The notes: generated from the letters alone by a model not told the origin. Positions 1 to 7,576 are shown, counted from the first letter of the stretch. The stretch is DNA of 9,159 nt from Propionibacteriaceae bacterium (GCA_031268065.1 JAIRXX010000073.1:1-9159); one strand, 5' to 3'. Numbers and translations: made by a program.

Positions 1-1372
<1,372 letters not shown>

Positions 1373-1396
1373 CGCTCTATCTCTCTGTCTGGTGGG

Positions 1397-2503
1397 TTAA
1401 ACATCGGTTTGCGGAGCCTGGGCGTCGAGGCCGCGCTCCGCGTCTGGGTGGCCGTTTTGCCGGTGCTGGGGCCGTTCCAGCAACGCGGCTTGGATGCCAG
1501 CGAGCAGGCCCCGCCCATCTGGGGCTATCACAGTGGGCACTATGTCCGGAATCGTCGTCCGCTCGTCCAACGGGGTCAGCGAGCCGTGGGCGAGGACTTG
1601 TTGGGTGGGGGTGAGCCTGCGGATGGCTATCGCCCGGACATAGCGGGGAGCCACCTCGGCGAAGGTGGAGTAAATGTCCAAGTCGTGCTGGCCGTCGTCT
1701 CCGATAAGCACCCAGCTGATGCCGGGCAGATCCTCTGTCAACTGCTGCAGGGTGTTGGCCTTATGCGCCGAGCCGGAGCGGAACCAGCCGGTGTTGGTCG
1801 GCCCCCAATCGGTGAGCAGCATCGGCCCGTCCGGGAAACGGTGTCGGCTGAGGAATCTGCGCAGGAATGGGTAAGTGTCCCAAGAGCCGGTGGAGATGTA
1901 GACCACCGGCGCTCCGGGGTGCTCAGCGAGCAACTGCTGATACATCCTTGCCATTCCGGGCGGCGACTGCCTGGCCGACTCGTCCCGGATGAACGAATTC
2001 CAGAAAGCGATGAATGGCCTGGGCAGCCAGGTCGAGATCACGGTGTCGTCAATGTCGGAGATGATGCCGAAGCCCTCGTCGTCGGCCATCACCCGCACTT
2101 CGGCCCGCACCCGCTTCGAGCCTCGGCTGTTCACCGTGACTGCGCGCAATCCCGGCTCAAGCTGGTGATCGTGGATGCGGATGTCGATGTAGCCGCCCCG
2201 GTCGGTGACTGATCGGTGCTCCACCTTGCCGACGGTGATGCTGATCGGGGTGCGCACACACGGGATGGTGTAAAAATTGCGGAAGCCACGGCGTTTTACG
2301 AATTCCCCGACGTCTTTTGCTATACCGGTGGGCGCCCGTCCAGGGATCAGCACCACCCTGCCCAACACGCGGATGCAGCCGGTGGTGCCGTAACCGGTGT
2401 AACAGATGACCTTCTCGCGCCAGCCCAGGGAACGCAGCAGGCGCTCCAGCCAGCGGTCGAAAATCTCCTCAGCCCGGGCCGCGAAGAATGGACGTGTGCT
2501 CAT
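1397..2503 (-). CDS. App1-family HAD-like phosphatase (DUF2183)
   Basis: A 368-residue protein of the App1/DUF2183 family, named after yeast App1, a phosphatidate phosphatase; the substrate of the bacterial members is not established. The N-terminal ~140 residues are predicted to be beta-rich. The C-terminal half is a HAD phosphatase core: nucleophile motif SDIDDTV at 149-155 (Asp150, Asp152), the STGSWDTYP segment at 204-212 (motif II region), a conserved lysine in SAHKANTL (Lys248), and the acidic metal motif IGDDGQHDLDIY at 267-278. All HAD catalytic residues appear intact. No signal peptide or membrane helix is evident, so it is probably cytoplasmic. The last ~25 residues are polar and probably disordered. 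The ATG has no clear Shine-Dalgarno site but has a -10-like hexamer 6 nt before it, which suggests leaderless translation. It is the first gene of a likely two-gene unit with parC. Confidence 0.9.
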   Translation of the reverse strand: MSTRPFFAARAEEIFDRWLERLLRSLGWREKVICYTGYGTTGCIRVLGRVVLIPGRAPTGIAKDVGEFVKRRGFRNFYTIPCVRTPISITVGKVEHRSVTDRGGYIDIRIHDHQLEPGLRAVTVNSRGSKRVRAEVRVMADDEGFGIISDIDDTVISTWLPRPFIAFWNSFIRDESARQSPPGMARMYQQLLAEHPGAPVVYISTGSWDTYPFLRRFLSRHRFPDGPMLLTDWGPTNTGWFRSGSAHKANTLQQLTEDLPGISWVLIGDDGQHDLDIYSTFAEVAPRYVRAIAIRRLTPTQQVLAHGSLTPLDERTTIPDIVPTVIAPDGRGLLAGIQAALLERPQHRQNGHPDAERGLDAQAPQTDV

Positions 2504-2515
2504 CAGAAAAGATTA
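2504..2515 (-). promoter_or_regulatory. Probable leaderless promoter -10 of the App1 gene
   Basis: On the minus strand TAATCT (2515-2510) fits TANNNT. It is followed by exactly 6 nt and then the ATG at 2503, so transcription would start at the ATG itself. No Shine-Dalgarno-like sequence lies between. The -35 region (about 2533-2538, TCCCGT) does not match TTGACA well. The call rests on hexamer, spacing and lack of a ribosome site, and is inferred. Confidence 0.45.
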
Positions 2516-2590
2516 ACGTGCCTGGGGCCGAAACGGGATGGAAGAAACCCAGTTTGCCTCAACTCGGCCCAGGCGGGAAAGATTGTCCAA

Positions 2591-3163
2591 GTGACTTCCT
2601 TGAGTATGCTCCCTGCCGAATTGCGGGCTGAGATCCAAGCCTGCGGGTATTTCCCCGCCTTCATCACCGACGCGATCAGCCGGGCGGTAGCCCAGGAGGA
2701 AGTCTTGGGCTACCTGGTCCACCACGAGGCGACCTTCCACCTTGACTCGGTGGGCAGGCACTTGTCTGTGCTGGTGCTGACGCCCACCCGGTTGCTGATC
2801 GGGCACATCGACGAGGGCGCCATCCCCGGCGAGGCGCCGCATGCGATCACTTCGGTGGAGTCGATAGCCCTGCGGAAGATCGAGGCCGCCGCTGTCAGCG
2901 AGCTGGTGTCCGACCCGCAGTCTTACGATCCGTCGCTGACCTGCCCCAACGAGGCCTGGCTGAGCATCGGCTGGGGGACAATGCGGCGGATCGAGCTGGA
3001 GCCAGCCAGTTGCGGCGATCCGAATTGCGACGCGGACCACGGCTATTCCGGTTCGGCCAGCAGCGATGACCTGACCGTGCGGATGAGTGTCGCCGCCGAC
3101 GGGGCCGACAAAATGCGGCAGCTGTTGGCCTTCGGCACGCTGCTGCAGCTAGCCACGCGGTGA
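2591..3163 (+). CDS. DUF5998 family protein
   Basis: This 190-residue protein matches my memory of DUF5998, an actinobacterial family of unknown function. Recognisable parts are LPAELRAEI near the N-terminus, YLVHHEATFH at 41-50, the hydrophobic LVLTPTRLLIGH at 61-72, SIGWGTMRRIELEP at 125-138, and the hallmark CGDPNCDADHGY at 141-152. Cys141, Cys146 and His150 could bind a metal, but this is untested. No signal peptide or membrane segment is seen, so it is likely cytosolic. GTG 2591 is chosen because GGAAAG lies 9 nt upstream and the family's conserved region begins right after it; TTG 2600 and ATG 2606 are alternatives. The open frame extends further upstream to 2216, but that part is antisense to App1 and is not family-like. 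Its stop codon overlaps the start of the following phosphatase gene. Confidence 0.85.
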   Translation: MTSLSMLPAELRAEIQACGYFPAFITDAISRAVAQEEVLGYLVHHEATFHLDSVGRHLSVLVLTPTRLLIGHIDEGAIPGEAPHAITSVESIALRKIEAAAVSELVSDPQSYDPSLTCPNEAWLSIGWGTMRRIELEPASCGDPNCDADHGYSGSASSDDLTVRMSVAADGADKMRQLLAFGTLLQLATR

Positions 3164-4257
3164 ACCCCTGCCTGGCCGACTATGGCCGCGAATCGCTGGC
3201 GGAGGTGTTGCCCAGCATCGGGGCGCACCTCGGACTGGGCCAAGCTGAGGACGTGCTGGACCTGCCCCAGGCGGACAAATACCTGCTGCTGCTGGTGGAC
3301 GGCTTGGGCTGGCGGCAATTGCGGGATTACCCCGGCGCACCCACGCTCGCCGCTGCCCAGCTTCGGCTGCGGGCAGGCGCTCCGAGCACTACGGCGACTT
3401 CGCTGGCCAGTTTGGGCACCGGGCTGCCGCCAGGCCAGCACGGCATCGCCGGATATTCCTTCCGCTATCCCAGACAGCAGATTTTGACCGTCCTCCGCTG
3501 GCCCAGGCAGGTCAACGGGCTTGACGTGCAACCCCGGCTCACCTATTTCGAGCGGATGCGGGCGGCTGGAGTCCAAACCCATGCGCTGTTGCCATCGAAA
3601 TTCGCCGCCAGCGGCCTCACCGCCGCCGCGCTGCGCGGGCATTCGTTCAGCGGGCTTCCAACCGACGCGCCCGTCGCGAAGGTGGTGGAGTTGGCGCTCG
3701 ACTCCGTTTCGGGGCCGGGTCGCGTTTTCAGCTATGTCTACGAGCGCGACCTCGACCACGCCGGACACGCCTTCGGCGTCGGTTCCCAACCTTGGATGGC
3801 AGCTCTGAGTCGGGCCGAAGCGCTGGTGACGCAGTTGCGGATGCGGCTGCCCAAGGACGTTGTGCTGCTGGCCACCGGCGATCACGGCATGGTGAACATT
3901 CCGTCTGGCAGTCGGATCGTCTGGGAGGAACATGCCGAACTGCGGGCCGGGGTGGACCAAATCGCAGGAGAGCCGAGGTTCCGCCATATCTACACCGCCG
4001 AGCCGCTGGCCGTCGCCGCGCGCTGGCAGCAGGCGTTGGGCGACAGGGCATGGACGCTGACCAGGGCGCAGGCTTTCGCCGCAGGCTGGTTCGGGCCGGT
4101 TGACGAACACCTGAGGGGGCGTTTCGGCGACGTGGTGGTTGCGATGCGGGACGACAACGCGCTGCTGAGCGCCAGCCTGCCCAAAGAGCACCGCTTGGTT
4201 GGGATGCACGGATCGCTGAGCGCCGCCGAGGTGGAAGTGCCGCTGCTGGCGGTTTGA
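3160..4257 (+). CDS. Alkaline phosphatase superfamily nucleotide pyrophosphatase/phosphodiesterase
   Basis: A 365-residue hydrolase of the alkaline phosphatase superfamily, NPP/phosphodiesterase type, which uses two metal ions to cleave phosphodiester or pyrophosphate bonds; the substrate is unknown. The metal-binding and catalytic elements occur in order: VDGLGW with Asp47, the nucleophile segment PSTTATS (Thr77/78), DLDHAGH with Asp199 and His203, GDHGM with Asp241 and His242, and LVGMHGS with His350. The set looks complete, so the enzyme is predicted to be active. I see no signal peptide and no clear membrane helix, which suggests a cytoplasmic enzyme, unlike many secreted relatives. It starts with a GTG whose last three bases are part of the GTGA overlap with the DUF5998 stop, indicating translational coupling. 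It ends 10 nt before the convergent sepH stop. Confidence 0.88.
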   Translation: MNPCLADYGRESLAEVLPSIGAHLGLGQAEDVLDLPQADKYLLLLVDGLGWRQLRDYPGAPTLAAAQLRLRAGAPSTTATSLASLGTGLPPGQHGIAGYSFRYPRQQILTVLRWPRQVNGLDVQPRLTYFERMRAAGVQTHALLPSKFAASGLTAAALRGHSFSGLPTDAPVAKVVELALDSVSGPGRVFSYVYERDLDHAGHAFGVGSQPWMAALSRAEALVTQLRMRLPKDVVLLATGDHGMVNIPSGSRIVWEEHAELRAGVDQIAGEPRFRHIYTAEPLAVAARWQQALGDRAWTLTRAQAFAAGWFGPVDEHLRGRFGDVVVAMRDDNALLSASLPKEHRLVGMHGSLSAAEVEVPLLAV

Positions 4258-4279
4258 CCCGCCCGGTTCACTCTTTTTT
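4248..4279 (+). terminator. Weak candidate terminator between convergent genes
   Basis: GGCGG (4248-4252) can pair with CCGCC (4259-4263) around a 6-nt loop that contains the stop codon of the phosphatase gene. A run of six T lies at 4274-4279, but 10 nt separate it from the stem and the stem is only 5 bp. This is poor for an intrinsic terminator; it is the only hairpin-like element I found at this convergent junction. Confidence 0.22.
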
Positions 4280-5245
4280 CCGCGCCGAGCCGAAAACGAT
4301 CTCGTCCCAGCTTGGCACCTTGGCGCGGTTGCGCCGCTGCTTGCGCGGTTTCTCCGCTTCGGGAAGCTCCTCGTCCAGCAGCGCGGGTTGCTCCGGCTGG
4401 GCGGGGGCGGCGGCAATCCGGGGTGGCTCAAAATCTATTGGAGCGCCTGCCACCGGTTGCACCGCCTGCGGATTCTGCGCTGCCAGCAGCCCGGTGTAGA
4501 TCTTCACCGAATCCTCATCCAGCCCGGAAAGCATCTCGTAGAGCACATCTATGTCGGAGGCAACTTTGGGCTGGTAGTCGTAAATCCCATCGACCTCGGC
4601 CAGCACTCCCGGCGTGTAGGCGTCGTCGTCGGCCTCTTCGTCGATGGCGAATAAATGCTGCCTGGGTGGTGGCTGCGGCTCGTCGGCGTATTCAGGCTCG
4701 GTTTCAACTGGGGACTGGACCACTCGGACCAAGGCCAGGTCTGGGTTGAGTTCGATGGTCGATTCCTCGGTGCGGCGCCGTCCGGGTTGCGGGCCGTGCG
4801 AGAGCGAGTGCAGGCCGAGCAGCCAGCGTGCCTCGTCGTTGTCGGCGACCGAGAATCGCCCGGTCTGGTCGTAGCTGAAGAGCGCCTCGTGCGGGGCCTT
4901 CCCCGAGTCGTAGTTGATCCGAACCTTCCACTTGCGGCCCTCAGTGCGATAGGAATCCCACGAAAGCGTCTGCGGATCGATGCCGCGCCCGGATAGGCGG
5001 TCGGTGACTATTTCCCCAAGCGTGCCGGGCATGGACTCGTTGCCGCGTCGCACATGGTTGGCGCGGGCCTGGGTCGCAACGAATTCGCGTTCGGCCAAAA
5101 TTGGCACGGCGAACGGCTCGACCTTCTCGACGGGTACCCCAGCCGATGCGGCCACCTCGGCCACGGTGGCCCCGGAGCGGATGCGTGACTGAATCTCGCG
5201 CGGACTCAGCGCGCTCTCCATATGTATCTCCAACTGATCAGACAT
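4268..5245 (-). CDS. sepH: Cell-division regulator SepH (DUF3071), short N-terminus
   Basis: SepH binds FtsZ and promotes Z-ring assembly in Streptomyces and Mycobacterium. From ATG 5245 the protein has 325 residues. The conserved helix-turn-helix segment ALSPREIQSRIRSG then VAASAGVPVEKV spans about 12-42, followed by VPILAEREFV (48-56) and SWDSYRTEGRKWKVRINY (95-112). Residues ~150-305 are acidic, proline-rich and probably disordered. The C-terminus carries the conserved VPSWDEIVFG (310-319) and a basic tail. What is odd is the front: family members usually have about 40-45 residues before the QLEIxMES stretch, but here only three precede it. The frame stays open upstream to a TGA near 5350, with TTG 5314 and ATG 5308 possible, while ATG 5221 has the better Shine-Dalgarno (GGAG, 6 nt away). 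Start uncertain; identity firm. Confidence 0.88.
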   Translation of the reverse strand: MSDQLEIHMESALSPREIQSRIRSGATVAEVAASAGVPVEKVEPFAVPILAEREFVATQARANHVRRGNESMPGTLGEIVTDRLSGRGIDPQTLSWDSYRTEGRKWKVRINYDSGKAPHEALFSYDQTGRFSVADNDEARWLLGLHSLSHGPQPGRRRTEESTIELNPDLALVRVVQSPVETEPEYADEPQPPPRQHLFAIDEEADDDAYTPGVLAEVDGIYDYQPKVASDIDVLYEMLSGLDEDSVKIYTGLLAAQNPQAVQPVAGAPIDFEPPRIAAAPAQPEQPALLDEELPEAEKPRKQRRNRAKVPSWDEIVFGSARKKE

Positions 5246-5271
5246 CCCAATTCCAACTTGCCGATGCAGGT

Positions 5272-5277
5272 AACCTA
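5272..5277 (-). promoter_or_regulatory. sepH: Possible -10 element for sepH
   Basis: TAGGTT on the minus strand fits TANNNT and would place a transcript start near 5265, about 20 nt before ATG 5245. No good -35 was found at normal spacing. If sepH actually starts at 5308 or 5314, this site is inside the gene and the call falls. Confidence 0.25.
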
Positions 5278-5318
5278 CCAAGCCGAGTGAAGAAGATGCG
5301 ACAAACATGGCCAAATGG

Positions 5319-5347
5319 CTGAAATCTTCCTCGGATACGGCTAGTCT
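5319..5347 (+). promoter_or_regulatory. Candidate upstream promoter of the DUF4193 gene
   Basis: CTGAAA (5319-5324) and TAGTCT (5342-5347) are 17 nt apart. The first matches TTGACA at four positions; the second fits TANNNT. It would give a leader of about 100 nt. It competes with a second candidate nearer the gene. Confidence 0.3.
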
Positions 5348-5372
5348 TTGGCCTCACAGGGGACCAAAGCAC

Positions 5373-5400
5373 TTGCGGGTTTGGATTTATGTGATATACA
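5373..5400 (+). promoter_or_regulatory. Candidate proximal promoter of the DUF4193 gene
   Basis: TTGCGG (5373-5378) and TATACA (5395-5400) are 16 nt apart, in the most AT-rich part of this gap. The -10 lacks the final T that actinobacterial promoters usually keep, which weakens the call. It would give a leader of about 50 nt. Confidence 0.3.
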
Positions 5401-5456
5401 TCGCTTTACACCGGGCACACCAGTGACGCTCCGGGCGATGCAGACGAAGGATGGTT

Positions 5457-5753
5457 ATGGCGACTGACTACGACGCTCCACGCAGAAAAGACGAGGAGAG
5501 CGAAGACAGTATTGAGGAGCTGAAGACTCGGCGCAACGACAAAAATTCCGGCAAAGTCGATGAGGATGAGGTAGAAGCCGCCGAGTCGTTCGAGCTGCCT
5601 GGCGCGGATTTATCCCACGAGGAGCTGACCGTTCGAGTCCTGCCCCGGCAGGCCGACGAATTCACTTGCGCGTCCTGCTTCTTGGTGAAGCACCGCTCCC
5701 AGATCGCCAAGACCAGGAACGGCCAGTCGTACTGCATCGACTGTGCGGGGTGA
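5457..5753 (+). CDS. DUF4193 family zinc-ribbon protein
   Basis: A 98-residue protein of DUF4193, a small family conserved across actinobacteria whose function is unknown. The N-terminal 48 residues are highly charged and probably disordered. The family core ELPGADLSHEELTVRVLP spans 46-63. A zinc-ribbon-like pair closes the protein: CASC at 71-74 and CIDC at 93-96, so four cysteines are available for one zinc ion (inferred). The start MATDYD at 5457 is the family's usual opening, and GAAGG (5446-5450) sits 6 nt before it. The in-frame ATG at 5451 abuts that ribosome site and is unlikely. It is divergent from sepH across about 210 bp. In M. tuberculosis a DUF4193 gene lies close to dut, as here. 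Nucleic-acid binding is a possibility only. Confidence 0.9.
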   Translation: MATDYDAPRRKDEESEDSIEELKTRRNDKNSGKVDEDEVEAAESFELPGADLSHEELTVRVLPRQADEFTCASCFLVKHRSQIAKTRNGQSYCIDCAG

Positions 5754-5771
5754 ACCGCGTCCGAGTCCTGT

Positions 5772-6020
5772 TCAGGGTTTGGCCGGGGTCTTGCCGACCA
5801 GCCTGCCCACTCGGGCGGACAATATTTGCGCGATGGCAGCTGCCACCCCGCTCAGCGCCGCCCAGGTCAGCGCCTTTCGCACCGGGGTGTCCGGGTCTCC
5901 AGACGAGGGAGGCTCTTCGCCGGTGGCTTTGCGCCAACCGGAGGCCAGCGCTTTCAGCGCCGCCCAAGTGATGACGCTGCCGATCAGCAGGCCAAGGATG
6001 CGGGAGGTCAAATTCTTCAC
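5772..6020 (-). CDS. DUF4235 small membrane protein
   Basis: An 82-residue protein that fits DUF4235, a family of small integral membrane proteins of unknown function. Two hydrophobic helices are visible at about 7-25 and 50-68, each alanine- and leucine-rich, joined by a polar loop with KATGEEPPSSGDPD. The C-terminal tail is basic (ARVGRLVGK). The second helix region, KALTWAALSGVAAAIAQ, repeats the KAL and WAAL elements of the first helix, suggesting the protein is an internal tandem of one helix unit. The start is GTG 6020; a leaderless arrangement is likely because TAAGAT ends 6 nt before it. It is divergent from dut (46 bp) and convergent with DUF4193 (18 nt). In M. tuberculosis this slot and orientation hold a DUF3093 membrane protein, as I recall. 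Confidence 0.8.
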   Translation of the reverse strand: MKNLTSRILGLLIGSVITWAALKALASGWRKATGEEPPSSGDPDTPVRKALTWAALSGVAAAIAQILSARVGRLVGKTPAKP

Positions 6021-6032
6021 AGCCCCATCTTA
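6021..6032 (-). promoter_or_regulatory. Probable leaderless promoter -10 of the DUF4235 gene
   Basis: TAAGAT on the minus strand (6032-6027) fits TANNNT and is followed by 6 nt, then GTG 6020, so the transcript would begin at the start codon. The GGGG in the spacer could alternatively be read as a weak ribosome site. The -35 position overlaps the dut -10 element. Inferred from spacing. Confidence 0.42.
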
Positions 6033-6054
6033 TGTAACACTGTCGGCTCCCGAG

Positions 6055-6066
6055 TAGGATTTGGCT
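6055..6066 (+). promoter_or_regulatory. dut: Probable leaderless promoter -10 of dut
   Basis: TAGGAT (6055-6060) is close to the actinobacterial -10 consensus. It is followed by 6 nt and GTG 6067, giving a transcript with little or no leader. The same bases include AGGA, which could act as a ribosome site 8 nt from the GTG, so the sequence alone does not decide between the two readings. Confidence 0.4.
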
Positions 6067-6540
6067 GTGTGGATTGATGCGAGCCTGCCCATCGCCTTGC
6101 GGCGGTTGGATCCGGGCCTGCCCGTCCCCAGTTATGCGCACCCAGGCGATGCGGGGGCTGATCTTTCGCTGCGCGAAGACACCGTGATCGCTCCCGGCCA
6201 GCGGGTTTTGGTGGGTACGGGCATTGCGCTGGCCATTCCGCAGGGCTGGGTCGGCCTGGTGCATCCGCGCTCTGGTCTGGCCGCCCGCTGTGGGCTGACC
6301 ATCGTCAACGCTCCGGGAACCATCGACGCGGGCTATCGCGGTGAGGTCAAAGTTTGCCTGCTCAACACCGACCCAGAGCGCCCGATCAGGCTCAGCCGGG
6401 GTGACAAGATCGCCCAATTGCTGTTTCAGCGGGTCGCCCGGGCCGAATTTGAGGTTGTGGACGAGTTGGATGACACCGTGCGGGGGATTGGCGGCTATGG
6501 TTCGACTGGGGGAGCCGGAATCTTGGATGGAGAAAAATAA
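6067..6540 (+). CDS. dut: Deoxyuridine 5'-triphosphate nucleotidohydrolase (dUTPase)
   Basis: Homotrimeric dUTPase hydrolyses dUTP to dUMP and pyrophosphate, keeping uracil out of DNA and feeding thymidylate synthesis. The protein has 157 residues, normal for the trimeric family, and all five motifs are present: [10 protein letters not shown] (24-33), HPRSGLA (66-72), [13 protein letters not shown] (84-96) with catalytic Asp87 and Tyr90, [10 protein letters not shown] (112-121), and the flexible C-terminal [10 protein letters not shown] (139-148), where Tyr144 takes the place of the more usual Phe that stacks on uracil. GTG 6067 is preferred over TTG 6061 because of its spacing from the upstream TAGGAT. 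It is the first gene of a tight operon with DUF3710 and the OB-fold gene; the next start codon directly follows its stop. Confidence 0.96.
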   Translation: MWIDASLPIALRRLDPGLPVPSYAHPGDAGADLSLREDTVIAPGQRVLVGTGIALAIPQGWVGLVHPRSGLAARCGLTIVNAPGTIDAGYRGEVKVCLLNTDPERPIRLSRGDKIAQLLFQRVARAEFEVVDELDDTVRGIGGYGSTGGAGILDGEK

Positions 6541-7218
6541 ATGTTTGGAATCGGCGGTAGGCGCAAAGCACCCGAGGCCGTGGCTCAGGTGCCAGAGCTG
6601 GCGGATTTGGACGCGGCAGACGACATGGCTGAGGCAGATGTCGATTGGCGCGCGGACGGCCCGTTCGACTTTGACGAGGTGGAGTTGGGCGACGAGCAGC
6701 GCCTAGACCTCGGCACGCTGATCGTCACCGGATTCCCCGGTATGCAAATCCAGCTTGCCCAAGACGCCGCCGGAAAGGCGCAGTCGGTGTTGGCGGTGTG
6801 GAATGAATCCGCGCTCGAATGCACGCTCTTCGCTGAAGAGGTCTCCATCGGCGCTGGGGAGTCGGTGAAGGGGCGTTTGGACACGCTGGCTGCCGAGGCG
6901 GTCGCGGCGGGCGGAGAGGCCAGCTGGGAGGAAGACCAGGGTCCGTTCGGGCCGCTGCTGCAAATCGTCGTCCCGGTGCGGGCCAAAGGCAAGTCGCTGG
7001 TGCAGGTGTCGCGGGTCTGGGCAGTCAACGGGCCGCGCTGGCTGCTCCAGGGCAGGCTTTTCGGTGAGTTGGCGACCTGCCCGCCCGACGATCCCAAAGT
7101 CGGTGTTTTCATCGAATTGTTCCGCAACCTGGTCGTGCGGCGCGGCGCCGATCCGCTGCCCCCAGGCGAACCGATTGCCCTGTCGATACCGCAAGGAGGA
7201 AGCGATGGCGAAGCCTAA
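6541..7218 (+). CDS. DUF3710 family protein
   Basis: A 225-residue protein of DUF3710, an actinobacterial family of unknown function that is regularly found beside dut. The first ~50 residues are acidic and low in structure (PFDFDEVELGDEQ). The conserved core begins with RLDLGTLIVTGFPGMQI (54-70), continues through EDQGPFGPLLQIVVPV (131-146), VNGPRWLLQGRLFG (162-175), and ends in the FIELFRNLVVRRG stretch (190-202). The core alternates beta strands and helices; I see no catalytic signature, signal peptide or membrane helix. The ATG directly follows the TAA of dut, with GGAG inside the dut tail as ribosome site. Its end overlaps the OB-fold gene by 14 nt. These links suggest translational coupling and matched amounts of the three proteins. 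Confidence 0.9.
   Translation: MFGIGGRRKAPEAVAQVPELADLDAADDMAEADVDWRADGPFDFDEVELGDEQRLDLGTLIVTGFPGMQIQLAQDAAGKAQSVLAVWNESALECTLFAEEVSIGAGESVKGRLDTLAAEAVAAGGEASWEEDQGPFGPLLQIVVPVRAKGKSLVQVSRVWAVNGPRWLLQGRLFGELATCPPDDPKVGVFIELFRNLVVRRGADPLPPGEPIALSIPQGGSDGEA
7193..7200 (+). promoter_or_regulatory. Strong ribosome binding site of the OB-fold gene
   Basis: AAGGAGGA is a near-complete anti-16S match, 4 nt before ATG 7205, and lies inside the DUF3710 coding sequence. It fixes the start of the OB-fold gene at 7205, although the frame is open further upstream. It is the strongest Shine-Dalgarno site in the window. Confidence 0.85.
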
Positions 7219-7576
7219 CACCCTATTGGAGCGGCTAAAGCTATGGAAGGCTGGCGACGACACCGCCGGGCCGGCGCCGCAACACCCGGTGGACACCGCA
7301 GGCGCGACCATCACGACTATCGCCCAAGTCAGGGATCGGGAATTCGTTGAATTGCGCGGCGTGATCCGGGGTTTGGAGACCAAGCCCCGCCAAGGCATCC
7401 CCTGGCTGGAGGCGGACTTCACCGACGGCACCGGGAACATCAAATTGGTCTGGATGGGCAGGCGCCAAATTCCCGGCATCTCCGCCGGGCGCAAACTCAA
7501 AGTGACTGGGCGGTTGGCCTCGGCCCAGAACCACCACCGGGTCTACAACCCCAGATACGAGCTGCTGGAGGATTGA
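7205..7576 (+). CDS. OB-fold nucleic-acid-binding domain protein
   Basis: A 123-residue single-domain protein. After a variable ~35-residue lead (MAKPNTLLERLKLW), an OB fold runs from about 44 to 120: RDREFVELRGVIRG (43-56), WLEADFTDGTGNIKLVWMGRR (67-87), with the DGTG turn typical of RecG- and tRNA-synthetase-like OB domains, then GRKLKVTGRL (95-104) and VYNPRYEL (113-120). Nucleic-acid binding is inferred from the fold; no partner or substrate is known. Actinobacteria commonly place this gene after DUF3710 and before a DUF3159 membrane protein; the latter is missing here. It is the last gene of the dut operon and overlaps DUF3710 by 14 nt. Its stop lies 7 nt from the convergent TrkA stop. 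No terminator hairpin was seen in that gap. Confidence 0.88.
   Translation: MAKPNTLLERLKLWKAGDDTAGPAPQHPVDTAGATITTIAQVRDREFVELRGVIRGLETKPRQGIPWLEADFTDGTGNIKLVWMGRRQIPGISAGRKLKVTGRLASAQNHHRVYNPRYELLED

Noticed and set aside
2216..2590. Upstream extension of the DUF5998 frame by 125 codons.
   Set aside because: It is antisense to App1, has no family similarity, and GTG 2591 has a ribosome site and begins directly before the conserved region.
3043..4431. A 462-codon open frame on the minus strand, antisense to the phosphatase gene.
   Set aside because: It runs opposite to a gene with complete family motifs, is rich in Arg, Pro, Gln and Gly as expected for a GC-rich shadow frame, and shows no domain I recognise.
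5389..5401. Inverted repeat ATGT-N5-ACAT upstream of DUF4193, as a possible operator.
   Set aside because: Arms are only 4 bp, the centre does not pair, and it sits in an AT-rich stretch where such matches are common.
5744..5760. GCGG/CCGC hairpin at the end of DUF4193 as a terminator.
   Set aside because: Only 4 bp of stem and no T-run downstream on either strand.
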